Assembly: GCA_024235695.1 (NCBI GenBank)
Contig: JACKLX010000001.1
Span: 372,001 to 436,000 of the forward strand
DNA: 64,000 nucleotides
Reading direction: 5' to 3'
Origin: Accumulibacter sp.
Lineage (GTDB): Bacteria > Pseudomonadota > Gammaproteobacteria > Burkholderiales > Rhodocyclaceae
Below the pieces are notes generated by a model, which ran no database searches, was not told where the DNA came from, and saw nothing but the letters and a program-made list of their open reading frames with translations. The position numbers were made by a program, and so were the translations under genes. Below, in pieces: positions 16,552-25,493 of this stretch (positions within the stretch are counted from its first letter, which is position 1; every line of letters begins with the position of its first letter).

Positions 16552-18618
16552 GTGCCCACCGAATCCCGCAAGCTACGTCGCCGCTGCGCCAACGCGTTGC
16601 GCTTTCTCGCCATCGACGCCGTCCAGGCGGCCAACTCCGGCCACCCGGGAATGCCGATGGGCATGGCCGACATCGCCGAAGTGCTCTGGCGGCAGCATCT
16701 CAAGCACAACCCCGCCAATCCGCACTGGGCCGATCGCGACCGCTTCGTGCTCTCCAACGGGCACGGTTCGATGCTGCTCTACGCGCTGCTGCATCTCAGC
16801 GGCTATGACCTGCCGATCGACCAACTCAGGCAGTTCCGGCAGTTGCATTCGAAAACCCCGGGACATCCCGAGCGGGGGCTGACGGCCGGCGTCGAAACGA
16901 CCACCGGACCGCTCGGCCAGGGTCTCGCCAACGCAGTCGGCATGGCCCTGGCCGAGCGTCTGCTGGGCGAGACCTTCAACCGCGAGGGACACAAGGTCGT
17001 CGACCATTTCACCTATGCCTTCATCGGCGATGGCTGCCTGATGGAAGGCGTGTCACACGAAGCGTGCTCGCTGGCTGGCCGGCTGTCGTTGTCCAAACTG
17101 ATCGTCTTCTACGACGACAACGACATCTCGATCGATGGCCACGTGCAACCGTGGTTCGCCGACGACACGCCGCAGCGCTTCGAAGCCTACGGCTGGCGGG
17201 TGGTGCCGCACTGCGACGGTCACGACGCCGATTCGATCGAGGCCGCGATTCGCATCGCCAGGACCCAGACCGGACGACCGACCCTGATCTGCTGCAAGAC
17301 GATGATCGGCTTCGGGTCGCCCAACAAGGGTGGCACGCACGACGTGCACGGCGCGCCGCTCGGGGCCGACGAAGTCGCCGACACCCGGCGACAGCTCGGC
17401 TGGCCGTTTGCTCCCTTCGAAATTCCCGCCGACGTCGCCAGCGCGTGGGACGCGCGCAGCAGGGGCGCCGCTGCCGAGAAGAACTGGGCGGCGAAGTTCG
17501 CCGCGTATCGCGCCGCCTACCCCGAACTGGCCGCCGACTTCGAACGTCGCACGCGCGGCGATTTGCCCGCCGACTGGCGCTCCCGGGTCGGCGCCCTGCT
17601 CGCTCGGCTGGCCAAGCAGACCGGCGCCGTCGCCACCCGCAAGGCTTCGCAGAACGTCATCGAAGCGATGGCGCCGGCACTGCCCGAACTGCTCGGTGGT
17701 TCGGCCGACCTGACCGGTTCCAATCTCACCAACTGGAGTGGCACTCGCCCGGCCAACCGCGAGGTCGGCGGCAACTACGTCAATTACGGCGTCCGCGAAT
17801 TCGGCATGACCGCGATCGCCAACGGTCTCGCGCTGCACGGCGGCTTCATCCCCTACACCGCGACCTTCCTGGTGTTTTCGGATTACGCGCGCAACGCCAT
17901 CCGCCTCGCTGCGCTGATGAAGCTGCGGCACTTGATGGTCTACACGCACGATTCGATCGGCCTTGGCGAAGACGGCCCGACGCACCAGCCGATCGAGCAC
18001 GCGGCGTCGTTGCGGCTGATTCCGGGGCTCGACGTGTGGCGCCCGGCCGACGCGATCGAAACCGCGGTGGCGTGGACCGAGGCGCTCGAACGGCCAGACG
18101 GCCCGTCGTGTTTCCTGCTCTCGCGGCAGAACCTGCCGGCGATGTCGCGGACCGCCGCGCAGATCGCCAGGGTCAGGCTCGGCGGCTACGTCCTCTGCGA
18201 GGCGAGCAACGGCACGCCGGCGGTGGTGCTGCTCGCGACCGGTTCCGAGCTCAGCCTCGCCGTCGCGGCGCATGCCGCACTCGAACAGGAAGGGATCGCC
18301 GCGCGCGTCGTCGCCATGCCCTGCACCCAGCGCTTCGACCGGCAGGCTCTGGCGTACCGGCAAGAGGTACTGCCGCCAACGGTGCCGATCGTCGCCGCCG
18401 AGGCCGGCCATCCCGACCTGTGGTGGAAGTACGTCGGCAGCAACGGTGCGGTGGTCGGCATCGACCGCTTCGGAGAGTCCGCGCCGGCAGCCGAGCTCTA
18501 CGAATTCTTCGGCATCACCGCGGCGGCGATCGCCGCCGCGGCACGTCGCCTGCTCGCGCCAGTGCGCCCCGTGGCCAGCCAGCGTGCCGCAGGGCGCGCT
18601 GGCAGCGACGCCGGCTGA
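16552..18618 (+). CDS. cbbT: transketolase
   Basis: Thiamine-diphosphate enzyme of the Calvin cycle and pentose phosphate pathway. The 688-residue protein has all family landmarks: [14 protein letters not shown] near residue 25, [17 protein letters not shown], the ThDP/Mg motif [18 protein letters not shown], and [14 protein letters not shown] in the pyrimidine domain. The start is GTG behind AAGGAG. It is the last gene of the cbb block; the next gene is convergent. RuBisCO and other cbb genes are not found downstream. Confidence 0.97.
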   Translation: MPTESRKLRRRCANALRFLAIDAVQAANSGHPGMPMGMADIAEVLWRQHLKHNPANPHWADRDRFVLSNGHGSMLLYALLHLSGYDLPIDQLRQFRQLHSKTPGHPERGLTAGVETTTGPLGQGLANAVGMALAERLLGETFNREGHKVVDHFTYAFIGDGCLMEGVSHEACSLAGRLSLSKLIVFYDDNDISIDGHVQPWFADDTPQRFEAYGWRVVPHCDGHDADSIEAAIRIARTQTGRPTLICCKTMIGFGSPNKGGTHDVHGAPLGADEVADTRRQLGWPFAPFEIPADVASAWDARSRGAAAEKNWAAKFAAYRAAYPELAADFERRTRGDLPADWRSRVGALLARLAKQTGAVATRKASQNVIEAMAPALPELLGGSADLTGSNLTNWSGTRPANREVGGNYVNYGVREFGMTAIANGLALHGGFIPYTATFLVFSDYARNAIRLAALMKLRHLMVYTHDSIGLGEDGPTHQPIEHAASLRLIPGLDVWRPADAIETAVAWTEALERPDGPSCFLLSRQNLPAMSRTAAQIARVRLGGYVLCEASNGTPAVVLLATGSELSLAVAAHAALEQEGIAARVVAMPCTQRFDRQALAYRQEVLPPTVPIVAAEAGHPDLWWKYVGSNGAVVGIDRFGESAPAAELYEFFGITAAAIAAAARRLLAPVRPVASQRAAGRAGSDAG

Positions 18619-18645
18619 CGAGCGCGAGGTCTCGGTGCCGCGCCG

Positions 18646-19287
18646 CTACTTGCCGCTGCGCCAGCCGCTCAGTGCGGCCAGCACGCCGAGGCCGATGAGC
18701 ACGCCCGCGCTCAGGTAGCGGCCGGCCTCGCGGCCGCCGTTCAGACGCGACAACGCCGGCCGGACGGCGCTCGCGCCGAGCACATAGAGACTGTCGGTGA
18801 GCACTGCGATGAGCACGAACAGCGACCCGAACAGCGCGCCTTGCAGCAGCGCCGGGGCCGCCGGATCGATGAACTGTGGCAGGAAAGCGGCGAAGAACAG
18901 CGCCGTTTTCGGATTGAGCAGCGCGACGACGAAGCCGTCGCGAAAGATCGGCAGCAGGTCGGCCTCGCTGAAAGTGGCCGCCGCCACCGCCGATCGGGCG
19001 CCGAGCACCTTGATCCCGAGATAGACCAGGTAGGCCGCACCGGCGTACTTGACGATCGCGAAGGCGAGCGAAGAAACCGCCAGCAGCGCCGCCACACCGA
19101 TCGACGCGCCGATCGCGTTGGCCAGGTTGCCGAGCGCCACGCCGGCGACCGAAGACAGCCCGGCGCGCCGTCCCTGCGCCAGGGTACGCGCCAGGATGTA
19201 GAAAACGCCCGGTCCGGGCGTTGCCGCCAGTACCAGGCTGGCCAGCACGAAAGCCGCCAGCGAGGGGTTGGCAAACAGGGCGTTCAT
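18646..19287 (-). CDS. LysE/RhtB-family amino acid exporter
   Basis: A 213-residue integral membrane protein with about six helices. The family signature at the N terminus is LAATPGPGVFYILARTLAQGRRAGLSSVAGVALGN, and the conserved Asn-Pro LLNPKTALFFAAFLPQFID lies mid-protein. Members export lysine, threonine, homoserine lactone or related compounds; the substrate is not predictable. Its ATG overlaps the stop of the upstream secreted-protein gene by four bases, indicating coupled translation. Confidence 0.9.
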   Translation of the reverse strand: MNALFANPSLAAFVLASLVLAATPGPGVFYILARTLAQGRRAGLSSVAGVALGNLANAIGASIGVAALLAVSSLAFAIVKYAGAAYLVYLGIKVLGARSAVAAATFSEADLLPIFRDGFVVALLNPKTALFFAAFLPQFIDPAAPALLQGALFGSLFVLIAVLTDSLYVLGASAVRPALSRLNGGREAGRYLSAGVLIGLGVLAALSGWRSGK

Positions 19288-20093
19288 TGTGCTGCCGATG
19301 CGCCGCTGCCGCAGGTGTCGAGATCGATCAGCTGTTGCCCGGCGAGCAGCTCGACCGAGACGACCGACGGCGAGACCGGCCTGACGGCGCCAGTCACCGG
19401 CGCCGACAGCGCGCAACTGCCCGTCTCGACCAGGCGGTCGCCCTTCAGCGCGACGATTCGCAGCCGGCGGCGCGTCGCATCCGGCACCAGTAGGTGCAGC
19501 CGGCCGGCGATCGCCATGGTTGTCGCCAGGCCGAGTTCCGACGAGCCATAGAGGTGATTCGAAAAGCCCGTCAGGGCGGCGATCTCGACCAGCTCGCCGC
19601 CCTGACGGCGGTAGACCCTGAGCGTGCCGCCGAGGTGCGGCGTCGTCACCGCCGCGATTTCGGCGCGCCCGTCGCCGTCAAGGTCGGCAGCGCCGAGCGG
19701 GTTCAGCCAGCGCATCGGCGTGCCGATCGGTGCCGACTGCGCGCCGATTTCGAGCCGGTCCGCATGCAGGCGGATCATCACCAGCCGCGAACCGCTGTCG
19801 CGCCGGCTGACGATGGCGAGGATTTCGGCCGGCTCGCCGGCCGCCAGCCGCAGCAGTCGCGGCTGCCGATCTTCGAACACCTCGTTCTCGGGCAGTTCCA
19901 GCAGCAGCCGGCGGCCACCGTCGGTGGTCGCCGTCAGCCGGGCGTATTCGTGTGGCCGGCCGAGGGCAAAATGTCCGTAGCGATCCACCGGCGCTTCGAA
20001 ACGAGCGCTGGTGATCGTTTCGGCGAGCCCGCTCGATCCCGCCAGCGCGGCCATAGTGAAGAAAAGGACAAGCAGCGTGCGCGGCAGCTTCAT
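19284..20093 (-). CDS. secreted FG-GAP/VCBS-like beta-propeller protein
   Basis: A 269-residue exported protein. The N terminus is a typical signal peptide (basic start, hydrophobic LLVLFFTMAALAGSSGLA, cleavage near AETI). The mature part looks like beta-propeller repeats; the clearest blade is LGAADLDGDGRAEIAAVT, a calcium-binding FG-GAP/VCBS type DxDxDG motif. The function is unknown. It is followed by the overlapping LysE gene; the pairing has no obvious meaning. Confidence 0.75.
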   Translation of the reverse strand: MKLPRTLLVLFFTMAALAGSSGLAETITSARFEAPVDRYGHFALGRPHEYARLTATTDGGRRLLLELPENEVFEDRQPRLLRLAAGEPAEILAIVSRRDSGSRLVMIRLHADRLEIGAQSAPIGTPMRWLNPLGAADLDGDGRAEIAAVTTPHLGGTLRVYRRQGGELVEIAALTGFSNHLYGSSELGLATTMAIAGRLHLLVPDATRRRLRIVALKGDRLVETGSCALSAPVTGAVRPVSPSVVSVELLAGQQLIDLDTCGSGASAAQ

Positions 20094-20339
20094 CGTCGGC
20101 CTGGCCGCGCTTCGGGCCTGCTCGCCGGGGACAGGTCCAACATCATGCGACTCCTCGGCGGTGCCGTTCGAACGTGCGGCGCGCGCCACTTGCTGCCCTG
20201 CAATGGCCGCGAACTCACGGCCGATCTCGGCCGTCGGACAAACGCCGGAGAGGTACCCCCGAGTGATCGCCCGACGCCGCTCCGGATGGCGCGACCGACA
20301 AGCAGGAACCGTGGCCTGCCCACGGTTTCCGCCACCTCT

Positions 20340-20795
20340 TCATCGCCTGGTGCCTGGTGGAATGTCCGCTTGGGCAGCGTCACCCGGTGGCGGTGAGGCT
20401 TGTTCTTCCACCCGTTCCAGGGCGGCATCAAGGCATGCCCAGTTTGGCGCACTCGCCGCCCAAATATTCATCACCGGGTGTACTGACGAGGGATCGTCAA
20501 AATTACCGACACGAATCACGGTGAACTCTGGCCGTGCAGACGAATTGCCAAAGAGGTGCGAACCGCATCGAGGGCAGAAACGACGGCTGATTTGGTTGCC
20601 ACTGTCGGCCGTGCTCGTGAACTCGCTCAGCTCCCCCGAGATCTCCAGCGTGTCTGTCGGCACCAAGGCATTGACTGAACCGTTGGCTGCCAGGTGTTGG
20701 CAGTGCCGGCACCAGCAAACACGGGTGGTGATTGGCTCGGCTGTAAGGCGAAAACTGACAGCACGGCAGAGGCAATGTCCATTTCGTTCGGTCAT
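20340..20795 (-). CDS. GFA-family (CENP-V/GFA domain) zinc protein
   Basis: A 151-residue protein of the glutathione-dependent formaldehyde-activating (GFA) fold. Zinc-binding cysteines are arranged as HCLCRAVSF at the start, VCWCRHCQHLA near residue 27, and FCPRCGSHLF near residue 73. Most family members have no proven enzyme activity. The C-terminal ~25 residues are a proline/acid-rich tail beyond the domain. Neighbouring intergenic regions on both sides are about 240 bases with no features I can support. Confidence 0.88.
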   Translation of the reverse strand: MTERNGHCLCRAVSFRLTAEPITTRVCWCRHCQHLAANGSVNALVPTDTLEISGELSEFTSTADSGNQISRRFCPRCGSHLFGNSSARPEFTVIRVGNFDDPSSVHPVMNIWAASAPNWACLDAALERVEEQASPPPGDAAQADIPPGTRR

Positions 20796-21036
20796 TTTGG
20801 TTTCCTCGGCTGAGAGTGACTAACACGGCGCGAGAGCTCGAGCAGAGGGCGACGGGGCTGACTCCGTCCCCTGCTCGACCCCTCCCCGCGACCCGCCCCC
20901 GTCCCGCAATCGGTCCGGCTATCGTCGGGCGACGATGGGCAGCCATGGCAGCATGAGCACGGGTGCGTCGATGGCACCTAGCCATCGGGAAGGGGGCCAC
21001 CTGCCGACGCGGTGACGATCGGCACGGAACCGCAGG

Positions 21037-21768
21037 TCAGCGAATCGGGCCAGACGACACCAGACGAAAGCCAACGTTGTCGACCCGCTCGCCGGGGTCG
21101 TTCCAGTTACGTTCGGCGCTGCGCACGGCGTCTGCATCGCCATCCCAGGAGCCCCCGCGCAGGACGCGCGCGTCGCCACTGGTATCGGGCTCAATTTCCT
21201 CCGGATGCTCATGTTTGTTCAGGCACCACTCGCAGACGTTGCCGGCCAGGTCGAGCACGCCTTCGCTCGAGGTACCCAGCGGATACGCGCCAACGATCGT
21301 GGTCTGTTCGAGTTTGCACTCGCCGGCGTCGTCCCAGGTCTCGTCGATGTTGGCGTAGCCCGTGCTGTAATCGTCGCCCCAGGGAAAGGTGCGGCCAGCG
21401 CGGCCGCGGGCCGCACGTTCCCATTCCTCTTCGGTCGGCAAGCGCACGGTGTAGCTCAGCTGCTCGCTGGACCAACGACCGAACGCCACTGCCTCGTACC
21501 AGTTGACGCTGGTGCGGGGTCGCGTCGCTTGCGGCCAGCGCGGCTCTTGCGGCGTCGCACGTTCGATTCCTTGCCACCAGCGCTCGTCGTCATAGCCGCA
21601 GGCGTCAAGGAAGGCCTGGTAGCGCATATTGGTGATTGGGTGGCGCGCCATATAGAAAGTCGGCAGCGTGCGACTCTTTCCGTCCTGGTAGATATAGTCG
21701 CCACCAGGTATTTCAACCCAGTCGATGTCCGGCAGTGCGGCGACGGGAAGGTCGGAAGAAGTAGTCAT
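21037..21768 (-). CDS. SUMF1/FGE-fold protein without the catalytic cysteine pair
   Basis: A 243-residue formylglycine-generating-enzyme (sulfatase-modifying factor) domain protein. Family motifs are FYMARHPITNMRYQAFLD, RLPTEEEWERAARG, FPWGDD, LDLAGNVCEWC and the C-terminal RVLRGGSWDGDADAVRSAER and GFRLV. The two active-site cysteines that true FGE places after RGGS are absent here, so sulfatase maturation is unlikely; many such proteins act as binding or regulatory modules. No signal peptide is visible. It is a lone gene. Confidence 0.88.
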   Translation of the reverse strand: MTTSSDLPVAALPDIDWVEIPGGDYIYQDGKSRTLPTFYMARHPITNMRYQAFLDACGYDDERWWQGIERATPQEPRWPQATRPRTSVNWYEAVAFGRWSSEQLSYTVRLPTEEEWERAARGRAGRTFPWGDDYSTGYANIDETWDDAGECKLEQTTIVGAYPLGTSSEGVLDLAGNVCEWCLNKHEHPEEIEPDTSGDARVLRGGSWDGDADAVRSAERNWNDPGERVDNVGFRLVSSGPIR

Positions 21769-22270
21769 CGTGAGGCGCTCTCGCTGGGATTGGTTGGCCT
21801 CATGATACGCGCAGTCCTTCTTCTATGCGCCCTGCCGTGCAGCATGGTTCTAATTTAATTCATATCCCTGCGGTGGCGAGGGATGAATTTGCCAGCGAGA
21901 CGCTCTTGCCAGCGAAAGCCTGTCCTCTACTCTACCCGTCGTGTGCCGTCATGCGTCGTGCTGGGCGGGGCGCGACATCCTTTCGGCCACAGGTGCCACC
22001 CCAAGGACGCCCACCGTCACAGGTACGCTCGGTCGTCGATCGCTTGGTGCGAGAAAGCCGGCAAGCAGCTTGGCGCGGGCAGCCGATTGCTCGCACGATG
22101 CGAGCCAACTGCGGACACCTCCGGACGATCGGCGGTCGCAGCCGCCTGCCGTCCACGACGCTGCCGTCGCGGCAGAACTTCCACTGTGGAATAATGCCCA
22201 ACGACCGCCTGGTCAGGGCGGCGACGCTCCGGCCAACTTTCCCGCAGTTCAAACTCCACAAGGAACCAAC
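21769..22270. other. 502-base gene-free region between the SUMF1-like gene and tpx
   Basis: I find no convincing gene. Close to tpx there is a 13-base inverted repeat TTCCACTGTGGAA (around 22180) running into AATAAT, which may be part of the tpx promoter or an operator. A short hydrophobic frame near 21802-21858 has no ribosome-binding site and is not called. Confidence 0.5.
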
Positions 22271-22774
22271 ATGACAAGCACAGTGACCCTCGGCGGCAAC
22301 CCCTTCCAGGTCAACGGGGATTTTCCCCGGAAGGGGCAGACAGCGCCCGCTTTCACGCTCGTCGGCAAGGATCTCGCCGACGTCTCGCTGAGCAGTTTCG
22401 CCGGTCAACGCAAGGTCCTGAACATCTTTCCGAGCGTCGATACGCCGACCTGCGCGACCTCGGTGCGTACCTTCAACGAGAAGGCCGGCACGCTGGTGAA
22501 CACCGTCGTGCTGTGCATCTCGGCCGACCTGCCCTTCGCCCTGAGCCGCTTCTGTGGCGCCGAAGGCCTCGATTCGGTGGTCACCCTGTCGACCATGCGC
22601 GGCCGCGAGTTTCTCGAAGACTACGGTGTCGCGCTGAGCAACGGCCCGCTGGCCGGCCTGGCAGCGCGCGCGGTGGTCGTCCTCGACGGCGATGACCGGG
22701 TGCTGCACAGCCAGCTGGTCGCCGAGATCAAGGATGAACCCGACTACGACGCGGCGTTGCGTGCGCTCGCCTGA
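22271..22774 (+). CDS. tpx: thiol peroxidase Tpx
   Basis: Atypical 2-Cys peroxiredoxin reducing lipid and other hydroperoxides with thioredoxin. At 167 residues it is the standard length. The peroxidatic Cys is in [17 protein letters not shown] (about residue 61) and the resolving Cys in [13 protein letters not shown] (about residue 95). The N terminus [15 protein letters not shown] is typical. The ATG lies about six bases after AAGGA. A monocistronic gene is likely. Confidence 0.96.
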   Translation: MTSTVTLGGNPFQVNGDFPRKGQTAPAFTLVGKDLADVSLSSFAGQRKVLNIFPSVDTPTCATSVRTFNEKAGTLVNTVVLCISADLPFALSRFCGAEGLDSVVTLSTMRGREFLEDYGVALSNGPLAGLAARAVVVLDGDDRVLHSQLVAEIKDEPDYDAALRALA

Positions 22775-22923
22775 GTCGCCCGACTCACCCGAGTTGCCCG
22801 CGTCGCCAGCGTTGCGCTCGCGAGTCGATTCCGGCGTCGACCGCGCGTTCGTCGTCGCGGCTTCGGCGCGCGCCGGCGATCGGCGCCTCGCGCCCATCCG
22901 CTGAAGCCGGAGAGCGTCCGGAA

Positions 22924-23775
22924 GTGTCCGAGTCAGACAGCGCCGAACTAGCACGCCAGCGCCAGGGGATCCAGTCGATCGAGGTCGGCACGCGCCTGCT
23001 GCGCGCGCTGGCGGCCAGCCGGCGGTCGATGATGCTGCGCGACGTCGCCCGCAACGCCGGCATGCCGGCCGCCAAGGCGCGCCGTTATCTGGTCAGTTTC
23101 ATGCGCATGGGGCTGGTCGAGCAGGACGCCAATAGCGGCCGTTACGACCTCGGCGAGTTCGCGCTCGAGCTGGGCCTGGCGAGCCTCGCGCGGGTGGACC
23201 CGGTGCGTCTCGCCGGGCCGATTCTCGACGACCTCTGCGAGCAGATCGGTGCGACGGTGGCGCTGGCGATGTGGGGCAACCACGGCGCGACCTGCGTGCG
23301 CTGGGTCGAGGCCGGCGGTCCGGTGACCGTCACCCTGCGGACCGGCGTCGTCCTGCCACTGACCACTTCGGCCACCGGCCTGGCCTTTTCGGCGTTCTAC
23401 CGTTCGCCTTACCTGAAGCGGCTGCTCGAAAGCGAAGTGCAGGCTGTCGCCTCGGCGACCGGCCAGACGCCGGCAGAAATGCGCTCGGCGCTTGCCGTGC
23501 AGCTCGAGGAAATCCGCCGGCACGGCATCGCGCGTGCATCGGGCAGCATGACGCCGGGGATCAACGGCTGCAGCGCCCCGGTTTTCGGCCACACCGGCCG
23601 GATGGTCGCGGCGGTCACTTCGCTGGGGCTGATCGGTAGCTTCGACATCGACTGGGACAGTCCGATCGCGCAGGGTACCCGCGACGCCGCAGCGATGCTC
23701 TCGCGGCGTCTTGGCTACGGCAGTAGCGACCCCGCCGACGGTGAGGATCCGGCGGCGGTCGGCGTCGAGTCGTAG
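22924..23775 (+). CDS. IclR-family transcriptional regulator
   Basis: A 283-residue regulator: an N-terminal winged helix (LLRALAASRRSMMLRDVARNAGMPAAKARRYLVSFMRMGLVEQD) and a C-terminal GAF-like effector domain (about residues 95-265). IclR proteins control catabolic operons such as those for aromatic or C2 compounds; no catabolic target gene is adjacent. The start is GTG at 22924; GGAG lies 11-14 bases upstream. An acidic, flexible tail follows residue 265. Confidence 0.88.
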   Translation: MSESDSAELARQRQGIQSIEVGTRLLRALAASRRSMMLRDVARNAGMPAAKARRYLVSFMRMGLVEQDANSGRYDLGEFALELGLASLARVDPVRLAGPILDDLCEQIGATVALAMWGNHGATCVRWVEAGGPVTVTLRTGVVLPLTTSATGLAFSAFYRSPYLKRLLESEVQAVASATGQTPAEMRSALAVQLEEIRRHGIARASGSMTPGINGCSAPVFGHTGRMVAAVTSLGLIGSFDIDWDSPIAQGTRDAAAMLSRRLGYGSSDPADGEDPAAVGVES

Positions 23776-23785
23776 GCGCTGGCCG

Positions 23786-24052
23786 ATGGCGGCGATCGGC
23801 GACTGCCGGCCGGAATGCGGCGCCTGCTGCATCGCGCCGTCGATCAGCACGCCGATGCCCGGCCACCCCGCTGGCAAGGCCGCCGGTGAACCCTGCGCGA
23901 ATCTCACTGCCGACCTGCGTTGTCGTCTGTGGGGCCGCATCGAGCGGCCGTCCTTCTGCGCCGGACTGCGGCCCTCGGTCGAGATGTGTGGCGACAACCG
24001 CCAGCAGGCGATTGCCTGGCTGTCGGCGCTCGAACAGGCAACCCGACCCTGA
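23786..24052 (+). CDS. YkgJ-family cysteine-cluster protein
   Basis: An 88-residue protein with the conserved arrangement CRPECGACC near the N terminus, then CANL, CRLW, FCAG and MCG, fitting the YkgJ/UPF0153 family of putative zinc or iron-sulfur proteins. The segment ISTPMPGHPAGKAAGEPC is characteristic. Its function is unknown. It begins 10 bases after the IclR stop and ends 34 bases before uppP, so it is probably transcribed with one of them. The ATG at 23786 is chosen because an earlier in-frame ATG adds only arginine-rich filler. Confidence 0.85.
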   Translation: MAAIGDCRPECGACCIAPSISTPMPGHPAGKAAGEPCANLTADLRCRLWGRIERPSFCAGLRPSVEMCGDNRQQAIAWLSALEQATRP

Positions 24053-24086
24053 GTGCTAGAATGCGGCTTTTTTCCGAGAGCCGCGC

Positions 24087-24911
24087 GTGGACCTGTTGCT
24101 TCTGCTGAAAGCCCTGATTCTCGGCATCGTCGAAGGCGTCACCGAGTTTCTGCCGGTGTCGTCGACGGGCCACCTGATCCTCGCCGGCGCGCTGCTGGAT
24201 TTCAACGACGAGCGCGGCAAGCTGTTCGAAATCGTCATCCAGTCCGGCGCCATCCTGGCGGTCTGCTGGGAGTTCCGGGCGAAGATCACGCAGGTCGTTC
24301 TCGGTTTGCCGAGCGATCGCGGCGCGCAACGCTTTGCGCTCAACGTACTGGTCGCTTTCCTGCCGCTGGCGATCATCGGCCTGCTGTTCGGCAAGGCGAT
24401 CAAGGCCTCGCTGTTCAACCCGCCGGTCGTCGCCACCGCCTTCATCGTCGGTGGCCTGATCATCCTCTGGGCCGAGCGCCGCGAGCACCGAATCCGGGTC
24501 GAGTCGGTCGACGACCTGTCGCTGCTCGACGCCTTCAAGCTCGGCTGCGCGCAGGCGCTGGCGCTGATCCCGGGTACCTCGCGCTCGGGCGCGACGATCA
24601 TTGGCGGCCTGCTTTTCGGACTGTCGCGCCGCGCGGCGACCGAGTTTTCCTTCTTCCTGGCGATTCCGACGCTGATCGGCGCGACCATCTACCAGCTCTA
24701 CAAGGAGCGTGCGCTGCTGTCGATCGACGACCTCGGGATGTGGCTGGTCGGCTTCATCGCTGCCTTCGTTTCGGCGTTCTGGGCGGTGCGCGGCCTGCTG
24801 CGCTACATCAGCACGCACGACTTCTCGATCTTCGCCTGGTATCGCATCGCTTTCGGCATCGTCGTCCTGCTGACCTGGCATTACGGCGCCGTGTCCTGGG
24901 GTGGCGGCTGA
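24087..24911 (+). CDS. uppP: undecaprenyl-diphosphatase UppP/BacA
   Basis: Inner-membrane phosphatase that recycles undecaprenyl pyrophosphate to the lipid carrier of peptidoglycan and O-antigen synthesis; overproduction gives bacitracin resistance. The 274-residue polytopic protein has both BacA signatures: [20 protein letters not shown] near residue 13 and [23 protein letters not shown] near residue 165. The start is GTG at 24087. It is followed after one base by an esterase gene. mtgA and the other wall gene lie further along the same strand. Confidence 0.97.
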   Translation: MDLLLLLKALILGIVEGVTEFLPVSSTGHLILAGALLDFNDERGKLFEIVIQSGAILAVCWEFRAKITQVVLGLPSDRGAQRFALNVLVAFLPLAIIGLLFGKAIKASLFNPPVVATAFIVGGLIILWAERREHRIRVESVDDLSLLDAFKLGCAQALALIPGTSRSGATIIGGLLFGLSRRAATEFSFFLAIPTLIGATIYQLYKERALLSIDDLGMWLVGFIAAFVSAFWAVRGLLRYISTHDFSIFAWYRIAFGIVVLLTWHYGAVSWGGG

Positions 24912-24912
24912 G

Positions 24913-25485
24913 ATGGCTGGCCCCCGCGTCGTCTACCTGCACGGCTTCTGCTCGTCGCCGGCGTCGTGGAAGGCGCGGCTGCTCGGCGAAGCGCTGGCCG
25001 TCGCCGGTTTCGGCGATCGCTTCCGGTGCCCGGTACTGCCGCCGGTGCCGCTGGCGGCGATCGCCCGCGTCGAGGCGCTGCTGGCCGACGGCGACGGTCC
25101 GCCGACGCTGGTCGGCAGTTCGCTCGGCGGCTACTACGCCGCCTGGCTGGCCGAAAAGCACGACCTGCGCGCGGTGCTGATCAATCCGGCGGTGATGGCG
25201 CCGGCACTGCTTGGCGGCCTGGTCGGCACGCAGAGCAACTTCCACACCGGTGAGCGCTTCGAGTTTACCGCCGAGCACGTCGAACAGCTGCGTGCGCTCG
25301 ACCTGCCGCAGGTCACTCCTTGGCGCTACCTGCTGCTGGTCGAGACCGGCGACGAAGTGCTCGACTACCGCCGGGCGGTCGCCCGCTACGCCGGCAGCCG
25401 CCAGGTGGTCGTCGAAGGCGGCGATCACAGCTTCACGCGCTTCCCCGAGTTCGTGCCGCAAATCATTGAATTCTGTGGGTTATAA
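24913..25485 (+). CDS. YqiA/UPF0227-type alpha/beta-hydrolase (esterase)
   Basis: A 190-residue small hydrolase: YLHGFCSSPASWKA at the N terminus, nucleophile elbow GSSLGGYYAAWLA (Ser at about residue 79), and a catalytic His in the C-terminal EGGDHSFTRF. This matches the YqiA family, a cytosolic esterase often encoded near parE or RNase genes. It is one base after the uppP stop and eight bases before the RNB gene, so it lies within an operon. The true substrate is unknown. Confidence 0.9.
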   Translation: MAGPRVVYLHGFCSSPASWKARLLGEALAVAGFGDRFRCPVLPPVPLAAIARVEALLADGDGPPTLVGSSLGGYYAAWLAEKHDLRAVLINPAVMAPALLGGLVGTQSNFHTGERFEFTAEHVEQLRALDLPQVTPWRYLLLVETGDEVLDYRRAVARYAGSRQVVVEGGDHSFTRFPEFVPQIIEFCGL

Positions 25486-25493
25486 TCGTACCA

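Noticed and set aside
21037..21300. Variable region of a diversity-generating retroelement at the 3' end of the SUMF1-like gene
   Set aside because: No reverse transcriptase, accessory gene or matching template repeat is visible in the window; the flanking 240 bases show no similarity to this segment.
21802..21858. Short hydrophobic frame upstream of tpx
   Set aside because: It has 18 codons, no ribosome-binding site and no relation to a neighbouring gene.
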